DNA of 19,305 bases from CAYVUI01 sp964454745 (GTDB lineage Bacteria > Planctomycetota > Phycisphaerae > Sedimentisphaerales > Anaerohalosphaeraceae): NCBI GenBank assembly GCA_964454745.1, contig CAYVUI010000086.1, forward strand, positions 1 to 19,305. Direction: 5' to 3'. A program made the translations under genes and the position numbers. The notes below the pieces were generated by a model. That model saw only the letters and a list, made by a program, of their open reading frames with translations. It was not told the origin of the DNA and ran no database searches. Position 1 is the stretch's first letter; each line of letters starts with the position of its first letter. Below, piece after piece: positions 1-6,973 of this stretch.

Positions 1-1476
1 GTGATGACCGCTGCAGAACTTCTTCATTTGCGTTTTGGCGATGGACGGGGTGCCGTTTATGCGAGAACTGCATATGCGCTGTTGGGCATTCTGGGAAGTG
101 CCTGTGTGATTGGCATGGCTTTTGTTGTGATCGCGGAGTTTTCTGAAGTATATAATTCCCCTCCATTAACTACAGCGGTCGTTATCACCAGTTTGACAGC
201 TATATATGTTGTCTTAGGTGGGTTTAAGGGCGTTATTATAACGGATTTTATTCAAAGTGTTTTGCTTAGTATCGTTGGGATTGCTTTGGCGGTATTGGCG
301 TACAAAGAAATAGATTCTGCTCATTTTTTTGCCGGCGTTGACAACTTTAGCGAATGGGTATCGCTTGGCATTCCTGAGAAAACAACGGTTCCTGAATATG
401 AAAACTTCAGGGTCATTGCCATGTCAAGGATGCTGATCGGTGCGATATTATGTTTGACGGTTACCGCTGGAGGTTTTGGAGAGCAGCGAATTCTGGCCGC
501 TAGAAACACAGCTGATGCTGCTAAATTATGTGCGGCTTGGAACATTGTTCTTATACCTCGATGGTTATTTACAGCTGCAATCGCTTTTCTTGGATTGTAT
601 GCTTTTGCCGATATCGATCCCGGCAAGGCCGATCAGTTGCTTCCAATGGTTCTTAACAAATATGCAACCGTGGGTTTGACAGGCTTGATTGTCGCCGGTT
701 TAGTCGCCGGTTTTATGTCTACAATAAGCTCTTTGATAAACACCAGTGCTTCGATGATGGTAAGAGATATTATCCAGCCGATGATCAAGGATAAGGACAA
801 TAACAAAAAGCTTGTTGTATGCAGTTATGTGAGTACGGTCTTAATTGTTCTTGCTGGTATATCTGTGGGTATCATCAGTTATACGTCTTCCACACTGAAC
901 GGTTTGTGGAGCTGGATTATGTCAGGGTTGGGTGTTTCTGTTATTTTGCCGAATATTCTTAGATGGTTTTGGTGGAGAGTCAATGGCTGGGGATTTATGA
1001 TAGGCTTTTTTGCAGGCTTAATCGTTTCGATACTTATGTTGTTCCCTCAGTTTCCTCTGCCTGATTATGCTATGACTCTTGTTTGCATGTTCGTTTCGGG
1101 TGTGGGCTGCGTTATTGGGTCACTGATGACTGAAGAGGTAAAACCGGAATGCATAGACGAGTTTTACAGAAGGATCCGTCCGTTTGGTTTTTGGGGCGGA
1201 GTATACAATAGACTTGGAATGAGCAGGCAGCAGCATAAACAGCAGTCTGATAGCTTATCGCTGGTAGTCTTTAATTCGGTAGTGATAACGATAGCCTTGC
1301 ACTCCTACTACATGTGTTCAATATATATAGTCGGACACCTTTACAGGCAAACCGTTATCTCGGCTGTTATCTCAATTATTACGACTGTAATATTGTATTT
1401 CACATGGTATCGAGGGACGGTTCTCAAGGAACAAAGAGAAAATCTTTTGGTTGAAGAAAATAAAGATGAAGAGTGA
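1..1476 (+). CDS. Sodium:solute symporter (SSS family), 5'-truncated by the window edge
   Basis: Inner-membrane Na+-coupled uptake protein, about 491 residues visible. The frame is open to base 1, and the first visible residues (TAAELLHLRFGDGRG) match the loop after TM2 of SSS proteins (the 'T..E.L..RFG' region). The first one or two helices and the true start are therefore off the window; the GTG at base 1 should not be taken as the start. SSS hallmarks seen are GGFKGVIITDFIQSVLL (about residues 72-88), EQRILAARNTADA (about 161-173), and MSTISSLINTSASMMVRDI (about 239-257). The Ser/Thr in that last stretch correspond to the region forming the second sodium site. Many hydrophobic segments follow, with two extra helices at the C-terminus. 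It overlaps the next gene and lies upstream of a UroD-like gene, so it is probably co-transcribed. Sugar or sugar-acid uptake is likely from context; the substrate cannot be read from sequence. Confidence 0.9.
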   Translation: MMTAAELLHLRFGDGRGAVYARTAYALLGILGSACVIGMAFVVIAEFSEVYNSPPLTTAVVITSLTAIYVVLGGFKGVIITDFIQSVLLSIVGIALAVLAYKEIDSAHFFAGVDNFSEWVSLGIPEKTTVPEYENFRVIAMSRMLIGAILCLTVTAGGFGEQRILAARNTADAAKLCAAWNIVLIPRWLFTAAIAFLGLYAFADIDPGKADQLLPMVLNKYATVGLTGLIVAGLVAGFMSTISSLINTSASMMVRDIIQPMIKDKDNNKKLVVCSYVSTVLIVLAGISVGIISYTSSTLNGLWSWIMSGLGVSVILPNILRWFWWRVNGWGFMIGFFAGLIVSILMLFPQFPLPDYAMTLVCMFVSGVGCVIGSLMTEEVKPECIDEFYRRIRPFGFWGGVYNRLGMSRQQHKQQSDSLSLVVFNSVVITIALHSYYMCSIYIVGHLYRQTVISAVISIITTVILYFTWYRGTVLKEQRENLLVEENKDEE

Positions 1477-1852
1477 GATTTCAATAGCACTCCAGGGCAA
1501 GACGTCTCAAGGTGCGGTTTCGCTTTGGGGAAGAGAATATCATTGCTGGAGTACATTCTCAGAACAGAATTTAATTGTTGGTAATGAATTTGGTATGTTC
1601 ACAAAACAGCGGCAGGAATATGCGTTGGCAACCAACGCAAAGAATTTTGCCGATGTTTTCAGGCAGTCAGGATTTTCGGCATTTACAATTCCTTCACGTT
1701 ATTGGGAGATATCTGCAGGGAAAGATGCTTATTATCGGTTGGGCGAAAAAGTAGGTTATGAACCAGTGCGCAAATTTAGAGAATTGGTTACAATAAAGAC
1801 GGTTTTAATTGGAAAGGTTGATAGTAGATGGATTCAAGGGAAGTTGTATTGA
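1466..1852 (+). CDS. Small hypothetical protein, unrecognised
   Basis: A protein of about 128 residues starting at ATG 1466. An in-frame TTG at 1451 would add five residues (MKKIK). It overlaps the symporter stop by 11 bp and the UroD-like gene by 25 bp, which argues for a tightly packed operon and for this being real coding sequence. It has no signal peptide and no membrane segment. The middle is aromatic-rich (REYHCWSTFSEQNLIVGNEF) and is followed by FADVFRQSGFSAFTIPSRYWEI. I do not recognise a family. The short length, weak ribosome-binding site and overlap at both ends leave open that it is a remnant of a longer protein. Function unknown; a role in uptake or metabolism of the symporter substrate is only positional inference. 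Confidence 0.5.
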   Translation: MKSEISIALQGKTSQGAVSLWGREYHCWSTFSEQNLIVGNEFGMFTKQRQEYALATNAKNFADVFRQSGFSAFTIPSRYWEISAGKDAYYRLGEKVGYEPVRKFRELVTIKTVLIGKVDSRWIQGKLY

Positions 1853-2853
1853 GGACAGTGGAGTTTAATAAACCCTGTCGAATTCCAAGAGATATGTGGG
1901 TGCTGCCCTGGGCAGAAACACGTTATGAAGAGACGATAAAACAGTTAAGGTCAGATTATCCAGGCGACATTGATGGACCGACGTTTGAGTATGCTCAAAC
2001 GCCAAAGACTCAGGGAGATGCATATGTTCTCGGTGAGTATGTTGACGAATGGGGATGTGTGTTTGTTAACAAGCAGGCGGGTATAATAGGTGAGGTTAAA
2101 GATCCGATGCTGAAAGACCCAAAAGATTGGGAAAGCGTTAGGGTTCCGACCGAATTGCTCACCTTTAACGCAGAACAGGTAAACATGTCATGTGCGAAGA
2201 GTGATAAGTTCATGTTGGCAGGATGCCTTCCAAGGCCTTTTGAGAGATTGCAGTTTATTCGGGGAACTGCTAATTTATTTCTCGATTTGGCTATGGAAAG
2301 CCGTGCGATATTAAAACTGCTTGAGACGATACACCAGTTCTATCTTGAAAAATTGACACTTTGGTGTAAGACTGATGTAGACGGAATATTTATCATGGAT
2401 GACTGGGGCAGTCAAAACTCACTGCTGATATCACCTGCAATGTGGCGCAAAATATTTAAGCCTCTGTATAAAGCCTATGCTGATATCTCGCATGAACACG
2501 GCAAGAAAATATTCATGCACTCTGACGGTTACATCATCGATATTATTCCGGACTTGATAGAGATAGGTATTGATGCATTGAATTGTCAGATATTCTGTAT
2601 GGGTGTTGAAAATTTGTGTCAGTTCAAAGGCAGGATTACTTTTTGGGGTGAGATTTGCAGGCAGCAGCTTTTGCCTAATGGAAGTACTGATGATATTAAA
2701 CAGGCGGTTGAACAGGTCAAGGAATCTCTCTGGGAAGACGGTGGAGTGATAGGTCAATGTGAATTTGGACCCGGATCAAAACCTGATAATGTTGTGGAAG
2801 TTTTTAAAAATTGGAACCAATATCGGTTCCAGGACGGATTATTAGTGCCTTAA
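1828..2853 (+). CDS. Uroporphyrinogen decarboxylase-like (UroD/MtaA superfamily) protein
   Basis: A 341-residue cytoplasmic TIM-barrel protein of the UroD superfamily (PF01208 type). Seen: an N-terminus SREVVLRTVEFNKPCRIPRD, typical of the family's 'sRerv..al....pDRiP' opening; GCLPRPFERLQFIRG (about 132-146); an IFIMDDWGSQ block (about 187-196); and KKIFMHSDGYIIDIIPDLIEIGIDALN (about 226-252). The last block is where methyl-cobalamin transferases (MtaA/MtbA) carry an HxCG zinc-ligand motif, but here it reads HSDG, so the zinc-dependent thiol methylation chemistry is probably absent. It is not expected to be a haem-pathway HemE. Such proteins are common in planctomycete and verrucomicrobial carbohydrate loci, where their role is unsettled. 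The gene overlaps the upstream small ORF by 25 bp, with a purine-rich GGAAAGG about 10 nt before the ATG. Reaction unknown. Confidence 0.85.
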   Translation: MDSREVVLRTVEFNKPCRIPRDMWVLPWAETRYEETIKQLRSDYPGDIDGPTFEYAQTPKTQGDAYVLGEYVDEWGCVFVNKQAGIIGEVKDPMLKDPKDWESVRVPTELLTFNAEQVNMSCAKSDKFMLAGCLPRPFERLQFIRGTANLFLDLAMESRAILKLLETIHQFYLEKLTLWCKTDVDGIFIMDDWGSQNSLLISPAMWRKIFKPLYKAYADISHEHGKKIFMHSDGYIIDIIPDLIEIGIDALNCQIFCMGVENLCQFKGRITFWGEICRQQLLPNGSTDDIKQAVEQVKESLWEDGGVIGQCEFGPGSKPDNVVEVFKNWNQYRFQDGLLVP

Positions 2854-2900
2854 GGCCGTTTTTGACTTGGTGGATCTTTTTTCTAGAGCAATATAGTACA

Positions 2901-2957
2901 TCAAATCGGCAATGCAATCCATTTTATAATTGGCAATAAATTGTTATAATCGGCAAA
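2901..2957. promoter_or_regulatory. Three direct copies of AATYGGCAA in front of the surface-protein gene
   Basis: The 149-bp gap between the UroD-like gene and the module protein is A+T-rich. It holds AATCGGCAA at 2904-2912, AATTGGCAA at 2928-2936 and AATCGGCAA at 2948-2956, that is, start-to-start spacings of 24 and 20 bp. Two TATAAT boxes (2925-2930 and 2945-2950) lie among them, but neither has a convincing -35 at 16-18 bp, as expected for an activator-dependent promoter. Repeats about two helical turns apart suit an AraC-type dimer, and one is encoded in this window. That this is its binding site is an inference. Confidence 0.4.
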
Positions 2958-3002
2958 AAGTAATGAATGTAAGGTAACTTTCTTTTACTTATGAGGTAAA
3001 AA

Positions 3003-4835
3003 ATGTTTAAAAAGGGTGCTTATCTATTTATAGTATTTTTAGCGTTTGCTTATGTTCAGGGGGCTGTTGTTGATGACTTTGAGTCATACAGCTCTACGGC
3101 TGATCTGTCGCCGGGGATTACTGGAGTTGACGGAATTACGGGTCTGGCTCTTGAGACTGATCCTGCGAATGTCTACCAAGGCAGTAATTCTTTAAAAGTT
3201 GACTATGATCTAAGTCCGGGTGTTCATGGCTTTGTCGATATAAACTTTGCTGCTCAAGACTGGAGAGTGGGTCAATATCTTTCCTTCATGGTTAAAGGCG
3301 ATGTTTCCAACAGTGCCGAATTTTACTGGGTTCTAACCGTTGACGATGAAGGACAAACTGTAAATTATCTAAACGCAGGTTCATCATTATTGACTAACGC
3401 AGATGGCTGGAACCGGATCGTAGTCGACCTTTCGACGGATCCGCGTTTTCCAACATACTTTTCCAGTGTTGCTCAGCTGCAGATCAATATTCAATGGGGT
3501 AGCGGTGGGTCCGGTACAATTTATATTGACGACATTCAAATTATGGATACCACTCCTGCAGGTCCTCCTCCCGTGATTGAGAATTTTGAGTCTTATACTG
3601 CTACGGCTGACTTAGCTCCTGGGATCATTGGATATGATGGAGTTGCAGGTGGCTTGTATCTCGATAACGAACCAAACAAAGTATATGAAGGCACCCAGTC
3701 TCTAAGGGTCGAGTATGACTTAAGTGCCGGAGTTCACGGTTATATTGACATGCTCTTTGCTGCTCAAGACTGGAGAGGGGGTCAATATCTTTCCTTCATG
3801 GTTAAAGGTTTACCTTCTAATAGTGCGGAATTTTACTGGGTTCTGACGGTTGATGGTGAAGGGCAAACTGTTAATTATCTAAACGCTGCGTCATCTTTGC
3901 TTACTAATGCAGAGGGTTGGAATCAGGTCGTTGTCGATCTATCAGCAGACCCGCGTTATCCCGATTATTTTTCCGCAGTTTATCAGTTGCAGATAATTAT
4001 TCAGTGGGGTTCCGGTGGCAGCGGAACGGTATGGATTGATGATATTCGGATGCTTGCAGATGTTGGCAATGTAAACTCGCCGTTACCAGTCGATGGTGAT
4101 CTGGATGATGATGGTGATGTTGATAATTTAGATTTTTCAGCATTAGCTTTAGATTGGCTTGAGAATAATGTCACAGGTGCTGTGTCACAAGTAGGCATCG
4201 AAAACTTTGAGTCCTATGCAACCACAAGCGCACTTCTTTCAAGTTGGGAAATTGACTTCTTCGCACCAGGCAGCTCTACACTTCAATTGATCGATGTTCC
4301 CGCTGATGCTTACCAAGGCAGCAAGGCTATGCGATGGGAGTATGATGTTAGTGGCGGCGGTCAATGGGCTGAGATAGAATTGGTTCTTGAAAGCGAACTA
4401 GACCTTAGTCAGTACGACCAGATGCGGCTACGTATCAAAAAGCATACAGATAACAGCATGGAGAATCTGCTCTACGTGAAATTCCTTGATAACTGGTCGA
4501 TTACCGGTGAGTCGTGGATTGAGCGAGTTGATGGATCTACCTATTACCCAATTAATGAATGGGATGAATGGGTTGTAGATTTGCATAATTTGACAGCATG
4601 GAAGAATGGATATAGCGAACTTGCTGAATTGACAAGTATTGATCAGATAATGTTTGGATGTGCAGGCTCAAGCCTCGAAGGCGGAGATGGTACAGGAACT
4701 ATCGATTTTGATGAAATTGTACTTATCCAGCGTCCTTGCAGTGCATATCCAGAAGGTGATATCAATCTAGATTGTAAAGTCAATTTCACTGATTTTGCTA
4801 TTATGGCAGAGAAGTGGTTAACCGGGACAAATTAG
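3003..4835 (+). CDS. Secreted multi-module (CIA30/CBM-like) protein with two dockerin-like segments
   Basis: A 610-residue exported protein. A Sec signal (KKGAYLFIVFLAFAYVQG) is cleaved near residue 20. Modules: 1 (about 22-182) and 2 (about 190-352) are close homologues, each opening with a D/ENFESY motif and ending with IQWGSGGSGT and an acidic IDDI strand. A dockerin-like calcium loop follows (364-386, DGDLDDDGDVDNLDF). Module 3 (about 398-577) also opens ENFESY but is divergent. A second dockerin-like segment ends the protein (585-606, GDINLDCKVNFTDF). The modules resemble the jelly-roll CIA30/CBM11-like fold, suggesting glycan binding; no catalytic motif is visible. Start at ATG 3003 is supported by GAGGT at 2993-2997, five bases upstream. 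It heads the likely operon 3003-9331. Family assignment is by eye; the binding target is unknown. Confidence 0.82.
   Translation: MFKKGAYLFIVFLAFAYVQGAVVDDFESYSSTADLSPGITGVDGITGLALETDPANVYQGSNSLKVDYDLSPGVHGFVDINFAAQDWRVGQYLSFMVKGDVSNSAEFYWVLTVDDEGQTVNYLNAGSSLLTNADGWNRIVVDLSTDPRFPTYFSSVAQLQINIQWGSGGSGTIYIDDIQIMDTTPAGPPPVIENFESYTATADLAPGIIGYDGVAGGLYLDNEPNKVYEGTQSLRVEYDLSAGVHGYIDMLFAAQDWRGGQYLSFMVKGLPSNSAEFYWVLTVDGEGQTVNYLNAASSLLTNAEGWNQVVVDLSADPRYPDYFSAVYQLQIIIQWGSGGSGTVWIDDIRMLADVGNVNSPLPVDGDLDDDGDVDNLDFSALALDWLENNVTGAVSQVGIENFESYATTSALLSSWEIDFFAPGSSTLQLIDVPADAYQGSKAMRWEYDVSGGGQWAEIELVLESELDLSQYDQMRLRIKKHTDNSMENLLYVKFLDNWSITGESWIERVDGSTYYPINEWDEWVVDLHNLTAWKNGYSELAELTSIDQIMFGCAGSSLEGGDGTGTIDFDEIVLIQRPCSAYPEGDINLDCKVNFTDFAIMAEKWLTGTN
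3245..3298 (+). repeat. 54-bp internal direct repeat, copy 1
   Basis: This encodes the core FAAQDWR.GQYLSFMVKG of module 1 of the secreted multi-module protein. It matches copy 2, exactly 510 bp (170 codons) downstream, with one mismatch (T at 3268, G at 3778). Flanking module sequence is much more diverged. Confidence 0.9.
3755..3808 (+). repeat. 54-bp internal direct repeat, copy 2
   Basis: Second copy, inside module 2, in the same reading frame as copy 1. The single T-to-G difference changes one residue (Val to Gly in DWRVGQ/DWRGGQ). Synonymous positions are otherwise unchanged through this stretch, pointing to recent duplication or gene conversion. Confidence 0.9.
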
Positions 4836-4864
4836 ATTTGATCGTAAATGATATATTTGTATTG

Positions 4865-4890
4865 ACGGAATAAATACAAAATTATTCCGT
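4865..4890 (+). other. 9-bp-arm hairpin between surface-protein and pseudopilin genes
   Basis: ACGGAATAA (4865-4873) and TTATTCCGT (4882-4890) are perfect inverted repeats around an 8-nt A-rich loop. They lie 30 bp after the upstream stop and 36 bp before the GTG start. No U-run follows, so it is not a canonical terminator. It could be an mRNA-processing or stability element within the operon, or a protein-binding palindrome; the sequence alone does not decide. Confidence 0.5.
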
Positions 4891-4925
4891 GAATACACTG
4901 TCAACAAAGGAAAGTGAGGTTTGAA

Positions 4926-5777
4926 GTGAGTAGACCGAGAAAAGTAAGATCCATAGCTGCGTTTACTCTGATCGAGTTATTGGTTGTAATTTCCATTATT
5001 GCGCTATTGATGTCAATTTTAATGCCAAGTCTTAATAAGGTTAAAAAATTAGCGAGACAAACGATCTGCGGTTCCAACCTTAAACAGTGGGGAATTGCTG
5101 TTCTTTCTTATTCAGCAGATAATGGGAATCTCTTAGCCTCACGTTCGATCCCCGGATCTAATGGCAGATATCCAACGACAGGATGGGTTTATGATCGTTG
5201 GGATAACCGGAAAAACACTGCTTCAATTCAGATGCAGTATCCACAAGGAGAATTTTCTTATGAACTGATCGGACCTTACCTCCCTGGATTTGATCTTGAC
5301 GCCCAGACTTTTGGCGACGTTTGGAGTTGTCCCGCGAATAAACAAGACATGTATGAAAGGACATCTTCGTTGATTGCTGAGCAGGGTGCGATGTTCCTAC
5401 AGTATGCCTATTTTGCAAGAGTTGACTTGTGGGATCATAGGACTGCTTCGAAACCAAAAGAGATTGCCGGGAAAACGCCAGGCCCTGGACAAGTGTTGAT
5501 GGCGGATTCAATTTTCCGTTATTCGAATACAGCTTGGGAATATAATCACGGCACCAATGGCCCTTCCATGGTTGGTCCGAAATATTCACTACATTACAGT
5601 TCGAAGAATGGACCGCCTAAAATCGCTGGTGCCAATGTTCTCTATGGTGACGGTCATGTACTTTGGAAAAAAGAGAAGGATTTCAATACGGAAGCCATGG
5701 ATGCCGCTCTAGCGGATATGAACACCAAAATAAGTTGTGTTAGAGGTGCAGAGCGAAATGCGGGGACATTTTACTAA
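4926..5777 (+). CDS. Pseudopilin-like protein with N-terminal prepilin methylation motif
   Basis: A 283-residue protein (287 if the in-frame GTG 4914 is used). GTG 4926 is preferred because GTGAGG lies 6 nt before it. A basic leader (SRPRKVRS) precedes AAFTLIELLVVISIIALLMSIL, a type IV pilin/type II secretion class III signal and helix. Cleavage is expected before Phe of FTLIE, with the +5 Glu present; -1 is Ala, not the usual Gly. The C-terminal half ends in the planctomycete block ANVLYGDGHVLWKK. Expanded families of such proteins are typical of Planctomycetota (prepilin-type N-terminal domain / H-X9-DG group). It sits between secreted carbohydrate-binding genes and a GH130 gene, which suggests a role at the cell surface in substrate capture or export. 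That role is inference; no partner is visible here. Confidence 0.88.
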   Translation: MSRPRKVRSIAAFTLIELLVVISIIALLMSILMPSLNKVKKLARQTICGSNLKQWGIAVLSYSADNGNLLASRSIPGSNGRYPTTGWVYDRWDNRKNTASIQMQYPQGEFSYELIGPYLPGFDLDAQTFGDVWSCPANKQDMYERTSSLIAEQGAMFLQYAYFARVDLWDHRTASKPKEIAGKTPGPGQVLMADSIFRYSNTAWEYNHGTNGPSMVGPKYSLHYSSKNGPPKIAGANVLYGDGHVLWKKEKDFNTEAMDAALADMNTKISCVRGAERNAGTFY

Positions 5778-5825
5778 TTGGTTGTATACACCTAGAAGAT
5801 ATCATAAAAAAATATGGAGACGTTC

Positions 5826-6953
5826 ATGAAGTTAAAAAGATATAATGGGGAGCCGATCATATCACCAAATCCCAGGAATGTCTGGGAGAGCTTGGCGACA
5901 TTTAATCCAGCTGCCTGGTATGACGAACACACTAATGAAGTAAAACTTTTGTATAGGGCGTCTGGTCATGATGATGAGTACCGTGTTCATTTTGGCATGG
6001 CAACCAGTAAGAATGGGTACGATTTTGAAAGAGTCTCCGATCAGCCGGTTTTTGTTCCAAGTGCCGATGGTATTGATGCAGGGGTAGTAGAAGACCCTCG
6101 TGTAGTTAAGATGGGTGATTATTATTACATTACATATGCCGTGAGACCGTTTCCGCCTGGCCAGTACTGGCTCTCGCCGGAAAAACGTCCATATAATCCT
6201 CCGCAATGCCCGGTGGATTTTCCGAAATTGTTTAGAGAGAATGCGACAAGTACATGCCTGGCGATAACGAAAGATTTTAAGAATTTTATCCGAGCTGGAA
6301 GACTCACCCGCTGTGATGTTGATGACAGGGATGTTATTCTATTCCCTGAAAAAATTGATGGTAAATATTACATGATTCATCGTCCCATGGAATGGTGCGG
6401 TAACGGATACGGAACTGAACACCCCGCTATTTGGATTGCAAGTTCGGACGATCTACTTTGTTTTAACATCAACCAAAGTCAACTTTTAGCAAAAGCCGAA
6501 TTTGATTGGGAATATAAAGTTGGCGCAAATACGCCTCCGATCAAAACAGACTACGGTTGGCTTATGCTGTATCATGCGACAGGACCAGATTCACATTATC
6601 GTCTTGGTGCAATGATGATGGGCTTAGATGATCCAACCAAAATTCTTTACAGAACAAGGGACTGGATAATGCAGCCGGAGAGAGAGTATGAAATAAAAGG
6701 TTTTTATAACGGATGCGTGTTCCCATGTGGCAAAGTCATAATCGGAGATACCTTGTTTGTCTACTATGGTGCTGCCGATAAATATGTGGGGCTTGCAACA
6801 TGCCCGGTTAAGGATTTGATAGATTATCTTCTCGAATGTCCATGTGATGATGGCTTGGAATTTGGATCTCCTAAGAAAAGTATCTCTATAGCGACAGTAC
6901 TTGATAAAACAAAAAAGAAACCGTCTAAACAGGTTGTTGAAAACAGACTGTAA
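5826..6953 (+). CDS. GH130-family beta-mannoside phosphorylase-like enzyme
   Basis: A 375-residue cytoplasmic five-bladed beta-propeller enzyme of glycoside hydrolase family 130. Members use phosphate to split beta-mannosides (for example mannosyl-glucose or mannobiose) to alpha-mannose-1-phosphate. Seen: RYNGEPIISPNP at the start, FNPAAWYDEHTNEVKLLYRA, the catalytic block GVVEDPRVVKMGDYYYITYA (Asp of EDPR, about residue 90, is the expected general acid), and GWLMLYHATG followed by YRLGAMMMGLDDP. These are in the usual order and at the usual length. ATG 5826 is chosen over ATG 5814 because TGGAGA lies 5 nt before it and the upstream ATG falls within that Shine-Dalgarno. There is no signal peptide, so it acts on imported oligosaccharides. 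Subfamily and exact acceptor cannot be read from sequence; some GH130 members are hydrolases instead. Confidence 0.88.
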   Translation: MKLKRYNGEPIISPNPRNVWESLATFNPAAWYDEHTNEVKLLYRASGHDDEYRVHFGMATSKNGYDFERVSDQPVFVPSADGIDAGVVEDPRVVKMGDYYYITYAVRPFPPGQYWLSPEKRPYNPPQCPVDFPKLFRENATSTCLAITKDFKNFIRAGRLTRCDVDDRDVILFPEKIDGKYYMIHRPMEWCGNGYGTEHPAIWIASSDDLLCFNINQSQLLAKAEFDWEYKVGANTPPIKTDYGWLMLYHATGPDSHYRLGAMMMGLDDPTKILYRTRDWIMQPEREYEIKGFYNGCVFPCGKVIIGDTLFVYYGAADKYVGLATCPVKDLIDYLLECPCDDGLEFGSPKKSISIATVLDKTKKKPSKQVVENRL

Positions 6954-6973
6954 ATTGTCTGTTTTAATAATAT

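Noticed and set aside
2848..2880. GCCTTAAGGC followed by GTTTTT as a terminator of the UroD-like gene
   Set aside because: It is a palindrome with no loop room, so a stable terminator hairpin cannot form without losing most of the stem.
5158..5589. 143-codon minus-strand open frame
   Set aside because: It is antisense within the pseudopilin gene, has no ribosome-binding site and no recognisable domain, and its composition looks like a mirror of the sense codons.
5814..5825. ATG 5814 as start of the GH130 gene
   Set aside because: This ATG overlaps the TGGAGA Shine-Dalgarno that serves ATG 5826, and family similarity begins at MKLKRYNGEP.
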